The notes under the pieces are model-generated. The model saw nothing but the letters and a program-made list of their open reading frames with translations, had not been told where the DNA came from and did not search any database. From Cytobacillus oceanisediminis (GTDB taxonomy: Bacteria; Bacillota; Bacilli; Bacillales; Cytobacillaceae): 64,000 bases of DNA. Numbering within the stretch: position 1 is the first letter of the stretch; every line of letters starts with the position of its first letter. The position numbers and the translations under genes are program-made. The stretch covers positions 4,775,001 through 4,839,000 of the forward strand of contig NZ_CP065511.1 in NCBI RefSeq assembly GCF_022811925.1. The letters run 5' to 3'. Below, one piece after another: positions 19,359-29,205 of the stretch.

Positions 19359-19385
19359 AAAAACGCCCACCCGCAGGCAGACGCT
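19357..19385 (-). terminator. Terminator after pgi
   Basis: On the minus strand GCGTCTGCC pairs with GGTGGGCGT (several G-T pairs) and is followed by seven T. Confidence 0.7.
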
Positions 19386-19393
19386 TCTCGCTA

Positions 19394-20743
19394 TTACTTC
19401 AATCTCTTTTCAAGTTCAGCTTTTTTCTCTTCAAATCCTGGCTTTCCTAATAGGGCGAACATGTTCACTTTGTATGCTTCAACACCAGGCTGATCGAACG
19501 GATTCACTCCCAGCAGGTAGCCGCTCATTGCACATGCTTTTTCAAAGAAGTAAACCAGATAGCCAAATGTGTAGGCATCCATTTTTGGAATGGAAACGAT
19601 CAGGTTTGGCACTCCGCCGTCTGTGTGTGCAAGCATTGTCCCTTCAAAAGCTTTGTTATTAACAAAGTCGACAGTCTCACCCGCAAGATAGTTCAGGCCA
19701 TCAAGATCATTCTCTGCTTCTTCAATCGTAAGTTCATGGCGTGATTCTTCCACCTTGATAACCGTTTCAAAAAGGTCCCGGCGGCCTTCCTGCACATACT
19801 GGCCTAATGAATGAAGATCAGTGGAGAAGTTTGCTGATGAAGGGAAAATTCCTTTCTGGTCTTTTCCTTCACTTTCACCGAACAGCTGCTTCCACCACTC
19901 TGCAAAATATTGAAGTCCTGGTTCATAGTTGATCAGCATTTCAATCGTTTTGCCTTTGTTATAGAGAACATTGCGGACAGCAGCGTACTGATATGCTGCG
20001 TTCTCCTGAAGCTCAGATTTGCTGAAGTCTTCGCGTGCCTGTGCAGCACCGCTCATCATATCTTCAATGCTTGCACCGCTGACGGCAATTGGCAAAAGAC
20101 CTACTGCTGTAAGGACCGAATAGCGGCCACCGACATCATCCGGAATAATAAATGACTCGTAGCCTTCTTCTGTCGCAAGAGTCTTCAAAGCACCTCTTGC
20201 TTTGTCGGTTGTAGCATAGATTCGTTTACGTGCTTCTTCCACACCATATTTTTCTTCCAGCATTTTGCGGAAAATACGGAAAGCCATTGCAGGCTCAGTC
20301 GTTGTGCCTGATTTGGAGATGACATTGATGGACCAATCTTTGCCGTCAAGAAGGTCCATTAAATCCTTCATATAAGCGGAACTAATATTGTTGCCCGCAA
20401 ATAATACCTGCGGAGTGCCGCGCTTTTCTTTTGGAAGTGCATTATAGAAGCTGTGCTGAAGCATTTCAATAGCCGCACGCGCGCCAAGATAGGAACCTCC
20501 AATTCCAATGACGATAAGAACATCGGAATCGCTTTTAATTTTCTCAGCCGCTTTTTGAATGCGGGAGAACTCTTCTTTGTCGTAGTTTGCAGGCAGATCA
20601 ATCCAGCCTAAAAAGTCGCTGCCAGCTCCAGTTTGTTCATGAAGGGAGTGATGTGCTACCTTCACGGCATCTTGCAGATATGTAATTTCATGTTCGCCAA
20701 AAAAAGGAAGTGCTTTTGCGTAATCAAAACGAACGTGTGTCAT
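19394..20743 (-). CDS. pgi: Glucose-6-phosphate isomerase
   Basis: The 449-residue enzyme interconverts glucose 6-phosphate and fructose 6-phosphate in the cytoplasm. Signature stretches are [17 protein letters not shown] (near 79-95), [11 protein letters not shown] (near 144-154, sugar-phosphate binding), and [10 protein letters not shown] near the C-terminus, with the catalytic Glu, His and Lys regions of the bacterial short form. The length matches B. subtilis Pgi. It follows yugN in the known order, with the NERD gene and its repeats inserted between. Confidence 0.97.
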   Translation of the reverse strand: MTHVRFDYAKALPFFGEHEITYLQDAVKVAHHSLHEQTGAGSDFLGWIDLPANYDKEEFSRIQKAAEKIKSDSDVLIVIGIGGSYLGARAAIEMLQHSFYNALPKEKRGTPQVLFAGNNISSAYMKDLMDLLDGKDWSINVISKSGTTTEPAMAFRIFRKMLEEKYGVEEARKRIYATTDKARGALKTLATEEGYESFIIPDDVGGRYSVLTAVGLLPIAVSGASIEDMMSGAAQAREDFSKSELQENAAYQYAAVRNVLYNKGKTIEMLINYEPGLQYFAEWWKQLFGESEGKDQKGIFPSSANFSTDLHSLGQYVQEGRRDLFETVIKVEESRHELTIEEAENDLDGLNYLAGETVDFVNNKAFEGTMLAHTDGGVPNLIVSIPKMDAYTFGYLVYFFEKACAMSGYLLGVNPFDQPGVEAYKVNMFALLGKPGFEEKKAELEKRLK

Positions 20744-20918
20744 GAATGTCCTCCAATTTTTCTCAAATTTAAACAGCCTGCAGTAATTCTAGCTGTCATC
20801 CTTATACCACTTTAACGAAAGCCTCAAAGTTAATCAAGAATCATCCCCTAATGTAAGCGTGTCCAATTTTGACATATTTTTTACGCGCTAATGGTGATTG
20901 TCATTTTTCGGCGGAAAA

Positions 20919-20948
20919 TGTAAAAGGACTCTGCTTTAGGCAGAGTCC
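20919..20948 (-). terminator. Terminator after yugJ
   Basis: GGACTCTGC pairs with GCAGAGTCC around a 5-base loop, with TTTTACATTTT on the minus strand after it. Confidence 0.85.
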
Positions 20949-20957
20949 AGCTTGGTA

Positions 20958-22121
20958 TTATAAAGAAGCGCGGTAGATTGAAACCACGTCATCATGATTT
21001 AATTTCGCGAAATTGCCGAATTCACCGTTGACAGTCGCTTTGTCTGCCATCAATTCGATCTTGCTGTCATCGATATCATAATCAGCCAGGCGTGAAGGTG
21101 CACCAATGCTGTTCCAGAATTCACGAAGCTTTTCAATGCCTTCAAGCGCAGTCTCCTCATCTGTTTTTCCTGCCGGATCCACGTTAAATACACGGATAGC
21201 CAGCTGCTTGAATCGCTCAGGCTTCACGTTCAGATTATGCTTCATCCAGTTCGGGAACAGAATGGCCAGACCGCCGCCATGAGGAATATCATAAACGGCC
21301 GATACAGCATGCTCGATATTATGCGTAGCCCAGTCTCCCCGGTAGCCCATATTCAGAATACCGTTCAATGCCATTGTGCCGGAATATAAGATGATCGCAC
21401 GATGCTCATAGCTTTCAAGGTCGTTAAGGAGCTTAGGAGCTGCTTCCATAATGGTAATCAGCAGCGATTCACACATACGATCCTGAAAATCGGTATTTTC
21501 TTCAAGATGGAAATAATGCTCCAGTACATGGGACATCATGTCCACAATTCCATATACCGTCTGATTCCTTGGCAAGGTGAATGTATTAACAGGGTCAAGG
21601 ATTGAAAATTTAGGGAAAGTCACAGGACTGCCCCATCCATATTTTTCATTTGTTTCCCAGTTTGTAATAACAGAACCTGCATTCATTTCAGAACCGGTAG
21701 CCGCTAATGTAAGAACGGTTCCAAACGGCAGAGCTTTTGCAGCAAATGCTTTCTTGATAACCAGATCCCAGGCATCGCCAGCATATTTAGCACCAGCTGC
21801 GATAGCCTTTGTGCAGTCGATTACACTCCCGCCGCCAACTGCCAGCAGGAAATCGATATCTTCAGCTTTACAGATTTCAACGCCTTTGCGGACAGTGGAA
21901 ATTCTTGGATTAGGCTCAACACCTGATAGTTCAAACACTTCAGCACCAATTTCATGGAGCTGCGCCTTCACTTTATCATATAAACCATTGCGCTTAATGC
22001 TTCCACCGCCGTACACAACAAGAACCTTCTTGCCATACTGCGGGATTTCAGTCTGCAATTGGGACAGCTGATCTTTCCCAAAAATTAATTTAGTCGGATT
22101 ATAAAAGGTAAAATTTTGCAT
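20958..22121 (-). CDS. yugJ: Iron-dependent alcohol dehydrogenase (butanol dehydrogenase type)
   Basis: The 387-residue group III alcohol dehydrogenase has the N-terminal nucleotide-binding motif [12 protein letters not shown] (near 93-104). Metal-site histidines lie in the [10 protein letters not shown] (near 195) and [20 protein letters not shown] (near 267-286) stretches. It is the size of B. subtilis YugJ, annotated as probable NADH-dependent butanol dehydrogenase. The physiological aldehyde substrate is unknown. B. subtilis has two tandem copies (yugJ, yugK); only one is present here. Confidence 0.9.
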   Translation of the reverse strand: MQNFTFYNPTKLIFGKDQLSQLQTEIPQYGKKVLVVYGGGSIKRNGLYDKVKAQLHEIGAEVFELSGVEPNPRISTVRKGVEICKAEDIDFLLAVGGGSVIDCTKAIAAGAKYAGDAWDLVIKKAFAAKALPFGTVLTLAATGSEMNAGSVITNWETNEKYGWGSPVTFPKFSILDPVNTFTLPRNQTVYGIVDMMSHVLEHYFHLEENTDFQDRMCESLLITIMEAAPKLLNDLESYEHRAIILYSGTMALNGILNMGYRGDWATHNIEHAVSAVYDIPHGGGLAILFPNWMKHNLNVKPERFKQLAIRVFNVDPAGKTDEETALEGIEKLREFWNSIGAPSRLADYDIDDSKIELMADKATVNGEFGNFAKLNHDDVVSIYRASL

Positions 22122-22319
22122 ATCACCATCTCCTTTTCCACATCATTATCTTTCATATTTTCAGCTATTGCAAAAAGTACGATTCGAAAGGTGAACATTA
22201 GATATCCCGGGTTCTCAGATCATCTTTTTCATTATGGCTCTTAACGTTTATTACAATGAATATTTTTTATTTCCGTGCAGCAACATAATAGTGAACCTAT
22301 ACTACAAGGAGGAAACATC

Positions 22320-22553
22320 ATGAGTGGCATTCAGCGTATTGCACTGGTTCTAACAATTATTGGCGCTATTAACTGGGGTTTAATCGGATTCTTCCAATTT
22401 GATCTTGTGGCAGCTATCTTTGGCGGTCAGGATTCAGCCCTTTCAAGAATTATATACGGTCTTGTGGGCATCGCGGGCTTAATCAATCTGGGGCTTCTTT
22501 TCAAACCAAATGAAGAACTGGAAAGAGAACCTGAAGCAAGGCCAACCCGTTAA
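22320..22553 (+). CDS. yuzA: DUF378 membrane protein YuzA
   Basis: The 77-residue protein has two transmembrane helices and the DUF378 hallmarks AINWGLIGFFQFDLVA (near 16-31) and IIYGLVGIAGL. B. subtilis YuzA is 78 residues and lies at the same place. Function unknown. ATG 22320 follows AAGGAGGAA; the open frame extends upstream without a ribosome site. Confidence 0.9.
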   Translation: MSGIQRIALVLTIIGAINWGLIGFFQFDLVAAIFGGQDSALSRIIYGLVGIAGLINLGLLFKPNEELEREPEARPTR

Positions 22554-22560
22554 TGAATGC

Positions 22561-22600
22561 AAAAAATCCTTGCACATTGAGTGCAAGGATTTTTTTTATT
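22561..22600. terminator. Bidirectional terminator between yuzA and glutamate dehydrogenase gene
   Basis: An 11-base stem (AATCCTTGCAC/GTGCAAGGATT) with a 5-base loop has A and T runs on both sides. Confidence 0.9.
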
Positions 22601-22629
22601 GAATCAGTATTTATATACCGTTTACCGAA

Positions 22630-23919
22630 TTAAACCCAGCCTCTGAAGCGGGATGCTTCAGACATTTTTCTCGCGCCGACCATATAAGCAGCAAGGCGCA
22701 TATTTACTTCTCGCTGCTGTGAAGTCTGGTATACGTTATCGAAAGCCTGAACAAGCACTTTTTTCAGCTTTTCTGTAACTTCCTCTTCAGTCCAATAGTA
22801 CCCCTGGTTGTTCTGCACCCATTCGAAATAGGATACGGTTACACCGCCTGAGCTGGCTAACACATCAGGAACAAGCAGGATTCCCCGGTCTGAAAGAATT
22901 TTTGTTGCTTCAAGAGTGGTTGGGCCATTTGCTGCCTCTACAATGATGGAAGCCTTAATATTATGGGCGTTTGCAGCGGTAATCTGATTGGACACAGCCG
23001 CAGGAACAAGGATATCGCAATCCAGTTCAAGCAATTCTTCGTTTGTCAATGTGTTATCAAATAGGGTCGTTACCGTTCCAAAGCTATCGCGTCTATCAAG
23101 AAGGTAATCAATATCCAGTCCATTTGGATCATATAGAGCACCATAGGCATCTGATATGGCGACCACTTTAGCGCCTGCATCATGCATGAATTTTGCCAGG
23201 AAGCTTCCTGCATTTCCAAATCCCTGAACAGCCACACGGGCTCCTTCAATGGAAATGCCTCGCTTTTTCGCAGCTTCCTCAATGCAGATCACTACACCCT
23301 GTGCAGTTGCCTTTTCCCTTCCTTGCGACCCTCCGAGAACAAGCGGCTTGCCTGTGATGAACCCAGGAGAATCATACTCACGGAGGCGGCTGTATTCATC
23401 CATCATCCAGGCCATGATCTGTGAATTCGTATAAACATCCGGAGCAGGTATATCTTTTGTAGGGCCAACGATCTGGCTGATTGCCCTTACATATCCTCGG
23501 CTTAAGCGTTCCAGCTCCCCCATTGACATGGAACGGGGATCACAAATGATGCCGCCTTTACCTCCTCCATAAGGAAGATCCACAATTCCGCACTTTAAAC
23601 TCATCCACATGGATAAAGCTTTTACTTCATCCTCATTTACTTCAGGATGAAAACGGACACCGCCCTTTGTCGGTCCTACCGCATCATTATGCTGTGATCT
23701 GTAGCCGGTAAAAATTTTTATCGACCCGTCATCCATCCTTATCGGGATTCTTACCGTGAGCATTCTCAGCGGCTCTTTCAGCAGCTCATACATCTCATCT
23801 GCATAGCCGAGCTTGTTCAAAGCTTCCTTGATTACAACTTGAGTTGAAGTAAATAAATTTAAAGACTCTTCCATTTTTTGTTCAGTTTCTTTACCAGCTA
23901 CTCCTGCAGCTCCCATCAT
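22630..23919 (-). CDS. rocG: NAD-dependent glutamate dehydrogenase (RocG/GudB)
   Basis: The 429-residue enzyme oxidises glutamate to 2-oxoglutarate and ammonia. Motifs are VGPTKGGVRFHPEV and DLPYGGGKGG with the catalytic lysines (about 93-130), the Rossmann signature GFGNAGSF, and the C-terminal EASRFRGWV. It follows rocD on the same strand with no evident terminator, so it probably ends a rocA-rocD-GDH unit. This favours a RocG role, though GudB is equally close by eye. The inactivating duplication known in B. subtilis 168 gudB is absent. The start follows AGAGGTG. Confidence 0.93.
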   Translation of the reverse strand: MMGAAGVAGKETEQKMEESLNLFTSTQVVIKEALNKLGYADEMYELLKEPLRMLTVRIPIRMDDGSIKIFTGYRSQHNDAVGPTKGGVRFHPEVNEDEVKALSMWMSLKCGIVDLPYGGGKGGIICDPRSMSMGELERLSRGYVRAISQIVGPTKDIPAPDVYTNSQIMAWMMDEYSRLREYDSPGFITGKPLVLGGSQGREKATAQGVVICIEEAAKKRGISIEGARVAVQGFGNAGSFLAKFMHDAGAKVVAISDAYGALYDPNGLDIDYLLDRRDSFGTVTTLFDNTLTNEELLELDCDILVPAAVSNQITAANAHNIKASIIVEAANGPTTLEATKILSDRGILLVPDVLASSGGVTVSYFEWVQNNQGYYWTEEEVTEKLKKVLVQAFDNVYQTSQQREVNMRLAAYMVGARKMSEASRFRGWV

Positions 23920-24024
23920 GGCACCTCTTGATTTTAATATTTAGGAAAATTACAGCAATACTCCATAACCAGCGGGCCTGCATCACAAATTCAGATACAG
24001 GGGCCAACTGTCCGTAATTTTGTA

Positions 24025-25224
24025 TTAGCTTAATACTTTATTGATTCTTTCAATTGCCCAATCAAGCTCTTCTTCAGAAATGACTAAAGGCGGGGCAAAA
24101 CGAATAACCGTGTCATGCGTTTCTTTGCAAAGCAAACCCTGTTCTTTAAGCTCTTCGCAATATTTGCGTGCTGGCTCATTCAGCTCAACACCAATAAATA
24201 AGCCGCGGCCGCGCACTTCCTTAATGACAGGATTATTAATTTCTTTTAATTTGTTCATGAAATATTCGCCCAGTTTAAGGGATCGTTCTGCAAGCTTTTC
24301 TTCAACCAATACGTTCATGGAAGCAACAGATACGGCACAAGCCATTGGGTTTCCTCCAAATGTTGAACCATGTGATCCAGGATTAAATACCCCAAGAACA
24401 TCTTTATTCGCAACCACACAAGAAATCGGGAATACTCCTCCTCCAAGCGCTTTCCCTAAAATGTACATGTCAGGATCTACATCTTCCCATTCGCAAGCAA
24501 ACATTTTTCCGGAGCGCGCAAGGCCTGCCTGAATTTCATCTGCAATGAATAATACATTGTTCTCCTTACAAGTTTCATATGCTTTTTTCAGGAAGCCCTC
24601 CGGAGGAATCACAATTCCAGCTTCACCTTGGATTGGCTCAATTAAAAAAGCAGCCGTATTTTCAGTGATTGCTTCTTTAAGAGCTTCAAGATCTCCGTAC
24701 GGAATCAGCTTAATGCCCGGAAGCATAGGTCCGAAACCCCGTTTATATTCTTCTTCAGAAGAAAGCGAAACCGCTGTCATTGTTCGGCCATGGAAGTTAC
24801 CTATACAAGCAATGATCTCTGCCTGGTTATCTGCAACACCTTTTACATCATAAGCCCAGCGGCGTGCAGCTTTGATTGCCGTTTCAACTGCTTCTGCACC
24901 TGTGTTCATTGGCAGGGCCATTTCTTTATTTGTCAGTTCGCAAATCATTTCATACCAAGGCCCCAGCTGATCGTTATGGAAAGCACGGGAAGTTAGCGTT
25001 ACGCGGTCAGCCTGATCCTTCAGCGCCTGGATGACCTTTGGATGGCGGTGCCCCTGGTTTACAGCTGAATAGGCACTTAGCATATCCATGTATTTATTGC
25101 CTTCAGGATCTTCCACCCAAACACCTTCCGCTTTTGAAATAACGATTGGAAGCGGGTGATAGTTGTTTGCCCCGTATTTTTCAGTTTGTTCGATAAGTGA
25201 ATGTGATTTTGTCGCTTCAGTCAA
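24025..25224 (-). CDS. rocD: Ornithine aminotransferase
   Basis: The 399-residue PLP-dependent class III aminotransferase converts ornithine and 2-oxoglutarate to glutamate-5-semialdehyde and glutamate. Motifs are [17 protein letters not shown], the [13 protein letters not shown] stretch, [14 protein letters not shown] (Asp of the cofactor site) and the PLP lysine in [11 protein letters not shown]. It lies 121 bases downstream of rocA on the same strand with an imperfect inverted repeat between them, and the glutamate dehydrogenase gene follows. The ribosome site AGGAGGAAT precedes ATG 25224. Confidence 0.96.
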   Translation of the reverse strand: MTEATKSHSLIEQTEKYGANNYHPLPIVISKAEGVWVEDPEGNKYMDMLSAYSAVNQGHRHPKVIQALKDQADRVTLTSRAFHNDQLGPWYEMICELTNKEMALPMNTGAEAVETAIKAARRWAYDVKGVADNQAEIIACIGNFHGRTMTAVSLSSEEEYKRGFGPMLPGIKLIPYGDLEALKEAITENTAAFLIEPIQGEAGIVIPPEGFLKKAYETCKENNVLFIADEIQAGLARSGKMFACEWEDVDPDMYILGKALGGGVFPISCVVANKDVLGVFNPGSHGSTFGGNPMACAVSVASMNVLVEEKLAERSLKLGEYFMNKLKEINNPVIKEVRGRGLFIGVELNEPARKYCEELKEQGLLCKETHDTVIRFAPPLVISEEELDWAIERINKVLS

Positions 25225-25303
25225 TTAAAATTCCTCCTTTTTCAGAATAGTCCTTTTTATTGTAACGTTAAGCTATCCTTCTTTAAACTATTTATGGTTT
25301 TAG

Positions 25304-25334
25304 CATGCACAGGATATGAAATATCCCGTACATG
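25304..25334. repeat. Inverted repeat between rocA and rocD
   Basis: Fourteen-base arms CATGCACAGGATAT and ATATCCCGTACATG flank GAA; on the minus (roc) strand two positions are not Watson-Crick. No T run follows in the roc direction, so it may be an RNA-processing or weak attenuation hairpin, not a full terminator. Confidence 0.5.
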
Positions 25335-25345
25335 TTTTACAAGTC

Positions 25346-26893
25346 TCAGTACATTTCAGAAGTAGTCTTTGCCTGCATGTGCAGAAGAATGTAGTCAGGG
25401 CCGCCCGCTTTGGAGTCCGTTCCTGACATGTTGAATCCGCCGAATGGCTGGTATCCAACGATCGCACCTGTACAGCCGCGGTTGAAGTATAGGTTTCCAA
25501 CATGGAAATCTTCGCGCGCTTTTTGGATGTGCTCACGGTTCTGCGTGATCACAGCTCCTGTTAAGCCGTACTCGGTGTTGTTGGCGATTTCAAGGGCATG
25601 GTCGAAATCTTTTGCTTTTGTGAAGCCAACAACTGGTCCAAAGATTTCTTCCTGCATTAAGCGTGCATCTGGTGCAAGATCAGCGAACACTGTCGGCTTG
25701 ATGAAGAAGCCTTTCGAGCTGTCTCCTTCTCCGCCTGTCATCAGCTTGCCTTCTTCTTTGCCGATTTCGATGTAGCTCATGATCTTGTCAAATGCGCCCT
25801 GGTCGATCACTGGACCCATGTAGTTGCTCTGGTCTTCAGGGTTGCCCTGTGTTAATTCGTTTGTCAGTTCAACCACACGGTTAAGAACCTGATCGTATAC
25901 ATCTTCCACTACAACAGCACGTGAACACGCAGAGCATTTCTGGCCAGAGAATCCGAATGCAGAAGCTACGATTGAAGTAGCCGCCAATTCAAGGTCTGCT
26001 TCTTTGTCCACAACGATTGTGTCCTTACCGCCCATTTCAGCGATGACACGCTTCAGCCAGATTTGGCCTTCGTTTAATTTAGAAGCGCGCTCGTTGATGC
26101 GAAGACCCACGTCACGTGAGCCTGTGAAGGAGATGAAACGAGTGTCTTTGTGGTCAACCAAATAGTCGCCCACTTCTGCACCGCTGCCCGGCACGAAGTT
26201 TAGTACACCCTTTGGAAGGCCTGCTTCTTCCATCACTTCAACGAATTTCGCAGCTACAACTGGAGTTGTAGAAGCTGGTTTTAAAAGAACAGTGTTTCCT
26301 GCCACGATTGCCGCAACAGTTGTCCCGGCCATGATCGCAAGCGGGAAGTTCCAAGGAGAGATGATGATCCCCACTCCCAATGGAATGTAGTCATAACGGT
26401 TATATTCGTTCGGACGGCTGTTGACTGGAACACCGTCTTTGATTTTTAAGATTTGGCGTGCATAGTACTCAAGGAAGTCAATGGCTTCCGCAGTATCAGC
26501 ATCTGCCTCGTTCCAAGGCTTTCCTGCTTCCTTTGTTAAAAGGGCAGAAAACTCATGTTTGCGGCGGCGGATAATCGCAGCAGCTTTGAATAAAACATCT
26601 GCGCGTGTTTCCGGCTTCACTTTTCTCCATGTTTTGAATGCTTCAACAGCAGCCTGCATCGCTTTTTCCGCAAGCTCGCGGTTTGCCTTTGAAACACGGC
26701 CAACTACTTCTTCTTTATTAGAAGGATTGATGGATACGATTTTTTCATCAGTGGAGATTCTTTCTCCTCCTATTAATAAGTCATAATCCTGTCCTAAATA
26801 GCTTTCGACTGTTTTTAATCCCTGTAAGTATGCTTCACGGTTTTCTTCTGTTTTAAAATTTGTGAAAGGTTCATGTTTGTACGGCTGTACCAT
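25346..26893 (-). CDS. rocA: 1-pyrroline-5-carboxylate dehydrogenase
   Basis: The 515-residue aldehyde dehydrogenase oxidises glutamate-5-semialdehyde (pyrroline carboxylate) to glutamate with NAD. Visible motifs are [12 protein letters not shown] (near 174-185), the catalytic glutamate in VIAEMGGKD, the catalytic cysteine in [13 protein letters not shown] (near 315-327), and [10 protein letters not shown]. Length equals B. subtilis RocA. The gene is preceded by a sigma-54 promoter and two RocR-type boxes in the region shared with divergent rocR. Confidence 0.97.
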   Translation of the reverse strand: MVQPYKHEPFTNFKTEENREAYLQGLKTVESYLGQDYDLLIGGERISTDEKIVSINPSNKEEVVGRVSKANRELAEKAMQAAVEAFKTWRKVKPETRADVLFKAAAIIRRRKHEFSALLTKEAGKPWNEADADTAEAIDFLEYYARQILKIKDGVPVNSRPNEYNRYDYIPLGVGIIISPWNFPLAIMAGTTVAAIVAGNTVLLKPASTTPVVAAKFVEVMEEAGLPKGVLNFVPGSGAEVGDYLVDHKDTRFISFTGSRDVGLRINERASKLNEGQIWLKRVIAEMGGKDTIVVDKEADLELAATSIVASAFGFSGQKCSACSRAVVVEDVYDQVLNRVVELTNELTQGNPEDQSNYMGPVIDQGAFDKIMSYIEIGKEEGKLMTGGEGDSSKGFFIKPTVFADLAPDARLMQEEIFGPVVGFTKAKDFDHALEIANNTEYGLTGAVITQNREHIQKAREDFHVGNLYFNRGCTGAIVGYQPFGGFNMSGTDSKAGGPDYILLHMQAKTTSEMY

Positions 26894-26940
26894 GATGCCA
26901 TCCCCCTTTAATAAATTCGTTTTTCATCCACCATTTTATT

Positions 26941-26957
26941 ATGCAAGAACTGTGCCA
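26941..26957 (-). promoter_or_regulatory. Sigma-54 (SigL) promoter of rocA
   Basis: The minus strand reads TGGCACAGTTCTTGCAT, with GG and GC exactly 10 bases apart, a near-perfect -24/-12 element about 48 bases before rocA. The divergent RocR activator makes the assignment strong. Confidence 0.92.
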
Positions 26958-26998
26958 AATATAAAAAGCTGATAAATGACAATTCTTATAAGCTGAAA

Positions 26999-27013
26999 GC
27001 AAAATCTTTTTGC
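26999..27013. promoter_or_regulatory. RocR-type activator box 1
   Basis: GCAAAATCTTTTTGC is a perfect palindrome (GCAAAA-TCT-TTTTGC) resembling the ATGCAAAA-N-TTTTGCAT upstream sites used by RocR in B. subtilis. It lies about 45 bases upstream of the sigma-54 promoter. Confidence 0.75.
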
Positions 27014-27040
27014 GGTTTTTAAATAACTAATAGTTTTTGG

Positions 27041-27057
27041 TGCAAATTTTCATTGCA
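27041..27057. promoter_or_regulatory. RocR-type activator box 2
   Basis: TGCAAATTTTCATTGCA is an imperfect palindrome of the same type, 42 bases from box 1. Paired boxes about four DNA turns apart fit a dimer-of-dimers activator. It could also autoregulate rocR, which starts 55 bases away. Confidence 0.65.
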
Positions 27058-27111
27058 TATATTCACTTAAATATATACTATTGAATAAACTGCCGAGTGA
27101 AGGAGATTACA

Positions 27112-28536
27112 ATGAATCACAGGGAAATTGAACAGCTCCAACTAAAAAACAAGATCTTTCAGCGGATATTAGATGAAATTGATGTTGGTGTCCATGTAGT
27201 GAATGAGGAAGGAAGAACAACTTTCTACAATAAAAAAATGGCTCAAATAGAAGGCATGGATTATGAAGATGTATTGGATAAAAATCTTCTGGATGTGTTT
27301 TCTTTCAACCAGGACGAAGACAGCACCTTACTTCAGGCGCTCAAAAATGGCAGCAAAATTAAAAATGCCAAACAAACCTATTTTAACAATAAGGGGCAGG
27401 AAATCACCACGATCAATAATACTTTTCCAATTATGGAAGATGGTGAACAGATTGGCGCTATGGAAATCGCACGTGATGTGACCAAGCTTGAAAAGCTGAT
27501 CAGAGAAAATATGAATAAACGCGGAGACACCCGCTATACTTTCGATAGTATTATTGGGAGCAGCGACGAGATCCATGAAGTGATTGAAGCGAGCAAAAGA
27601 GCAACCCGGACAAGTTCTTCTGTCCTGATTATCGGGGAGACCGGCACAGGTAAAGAGCTCTTTGCCCAAAGCATCCATAATGGCAGCAGCCGCTCTTCAA
27701 AGCCATTCATCTCTCAAAATTGTGCGGCCCTTCCGGACAGTCTGATAGAGGGTCTTCTATTTGGCACAAAAAAAGGGGCATTTACAGGCTCCATTGAAAG
27801 GCCGGGATTGTTTGAACAGGCAAATGGCGGGACTTTGCTGCTGGATGAAATCAATTCACTTAATCCATCCCTGCAGGCAAAGCTATTGAGAGTTTTACAG
27901 GAAAAAACGGTCCGCAGGGTCGGTGATACGAAAGACCGGACAGTAGATGTTAGAATTATAGCAACCATTAACGAAGACCCGATTGATGCTATCTCAGAAA
28001 ACCGCTTGCGAAAAGATTTATATTACAGGCTGAGTGTTGTTTCCCTCTTCATTCCGCCTCTGCGAGAGAGGAGAAAGGATATCCGGGATCTTGCACAATT
28101 TTTCATAGAAAAATACAATCAGCTCTTTGGAATGAATGTAGCGGAAATCGATGAAGAAGTAATGAGCAAATTCGAGCAATACGATTGGCCGGGCAATGTA
28201 CGGGAACTGGAGCATATTATCGAAGGAGCCATGAATCTGATTGATCAGGAAGAAACCATCACCTATGTGCATTTGCCTCTTCATTTCCGGAATAAGCCGC
28301 AATTCAAGGAGGAGCCGAACGAAACCGGACATTTGGAGGATTTGCTGATTCAGAAAAACAAGCCTATTAAATCACTTGAACAATATATACAGGAAGCTGA
28401 AACCTACTATCTAAAGAAAGTCCTTAAACACCATGGCAATAATATAACCCAAGCCGCAAAATCCCTTGGCATGAGCCGGCAAAACCTGCAATACCGGCTA
28501 AGGAAATACGGTGTCAGGAAAGAAACAGCTGATTGA
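27112..28536 (+). CDS. rocR: Sigma-54-dependent activator RocR
   Basis: The 474-residue enhancer-binding protein has an N-terminal PAS-like sensor (about 10-125), a central AAA+ domain with Walker A GETGTGKE, Walker B GGTLLLDE and the sigma-54 contact loop, and a C-terminal Fis-type helix-turn-helix (NNITQAAKSLGMSRQNLQYRLRK split over 445-467). In B. subtilis RocR (about 461 residues) responds to ornithine or citrulline. The contact loop reads GAFTGS, not the usual GAFTGA. ATG 27112 follows AAGGAGAT; it is divergent from rocA. Confidence 0.95.
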   Translation: MNHREIEQLQLKNKIFQRILDEIDVGVHVVNEEGRTTFYNKKMAQIEGMDYEDVLDKNLLDVFSFNQDEDSTLLQALKNGSKIKNAKQTYFNNKGQEITTINNTFPIMEDGEQIGAMEIARDVTKLEKLIRENMNKRGDTRYTFDSIIGSSDEIHEVIEASKRATRTSSSVLIIGETGTGKELFAQSIHNGSSRSSKPFISQNCAALPDSLIEGLLFGTKKGAFTGSIERPGLFEQANGGTLLLDEINSLNPSLQAKLLRVLQEKTVRRVGDTKDRTVDVRIIATINEDPIDAISENRLRKDLYYRLSVVSLFIPPLRERRKDIRDLAQFFIEKYNQLFGMNVAEIDEEVMSKFEQYDWPGNVRELEHIIEGAMNLIDQEETITYVHLPLHFRNKPQFKEEPNETGHLEDLLIQKNKPIKSLEQYIQEAETYYLKKVLKHHGNNITQAAKSLGMSRQNLQYRLRKYGVRKETAD

Positions 28537-28582
28537 TGCCGCTTGAGGATTAGAAGTATAATTGGTTTGCAGATATAATGAA

Positions 28583-28672
28583 TTCTTCGCGGATAAAACT
28601 AGATTTTCGTGATTAAATTCTAATTTGGCTGATAAAAATATTTTCCGCAGTTATATTCTAATTTCCGCAGAT
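28583..28672. repeat. Degenerate 20-bp tandem array (CGCGGATAA/CCGCAGATA type)
   Basis: Five imperfect units occur between rocR and the haemoglobin gene: TTCGCGGATAAA (28586), TTCGTGATTAAA (28606), TTGGCTGATAAA (about 28625), TTCCGCAGTTAT (about 28643) and TTCCGCAGATAA (about 28663). Spacing is 19-20 bases. The pattern is clearly related to the array at 18210. Confidence 0.7.
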
Positions 28673-28701
28673 AAAAAACAAAAGCTCCTCCCGGGGAGCT
28701 T
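28670..28701 (-). terminator. Terminator overlapping the end of the haemoglobin gene
   Basis: AAGCTCC and GGAGCTT arms around a 6-base loop are followed on the minus strand by TTTGTTTTTTAT. The stem includes the stop codon region. Confidence 0.8.
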
Positions 28702-29065
28702 ATTTGTATAGAATATCGTCCCGAAGCGCTGAAACGCGAGTCAAAGCTTCGTCGATATCCCTCTCACTAACCCCAAAGTGGGCAAGCGCATCATGCAGAT
28801 GCTTGGCAATCGCGTTAAAGTGTTCGGGCTGCAGGTTCATACCCTCATGTGCTTTTGCCATGGAATTGCCTGAATATTGATTAGGACCGCCTAATGCATA
28901 GCTGATGAACTTGGATTGATGACGTTTTTGCTTAATCATATCCGTATGCTCAAAAAATTGATTGACGGTCGGATCCTTTAATACCAGTTCCTCGTAAAAA
29001 TAATCAACCACCTTTTCAATGGCTTCTCCGCCGCCTACTTTTTCGTAAAGTGTCTGTTCTGCCAT
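28700..29065 (-). CDS. Group I truncated haemoglobin
   Basis: The 121-residue protein matches truncated haemoglobins of the GlbN type: LYEKVGGGEAIEKVVDYFYEELVLKDP at the N-terminus (split over residues 5-31), FF near 38-39, KQKRHQSKFISYALGG around the E helix, and the proximal histidine region MAKAHEGMNL. It should bind haem and O2 or NO; a role in NO detoxification or oxygen handling is inferred. ATG 29065 follows AAAGGAGA; the longer frame to 29146 has no ribosome site. It lies between the rocR array and the NhaC-type gene. Confidence 0.88.
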   Translation of the reverse strand: MAEQTLYEKVGGGEAIEKVVDYFYEELVLKDPTVNQFFEHTDMIKQKRHQSKFISYALGGPNQYSGNSMAKAHEGMNLQPEHFNAIAKHLHDALAHFGVSERDIDEALTRVSALRDDILYK

Positions 29066-29170
29066 AACTATCTCTCCTTTCAACAAAATGTATTCTTTGA
29101 CTAACTGAAGGTCCCTATCCATCAATCTTGACAGAAGTACTCCCATTTACTTTACCCTATTGCTTTCTCA

Positions 29171-29205
29171 AAAAAACAAAAAAGACTCCGAAGGGTCGGA
29201 GCCTT
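29171..29205 (-). terminator. Terminator after NhaC-type gene
   Basis: GGCTCCGA pairs with TCGGAGTC on the minus strand and is followed by a long T run. Confidence 0.88.

Noticed and set aside
23920..24024. Sigma-54 promoter for the glutamate dehydrogenase gene
   Set aside because: No GG-N10-GC arrangement exists on the minus strand; the nearest candidate has 12 bases between the elements.
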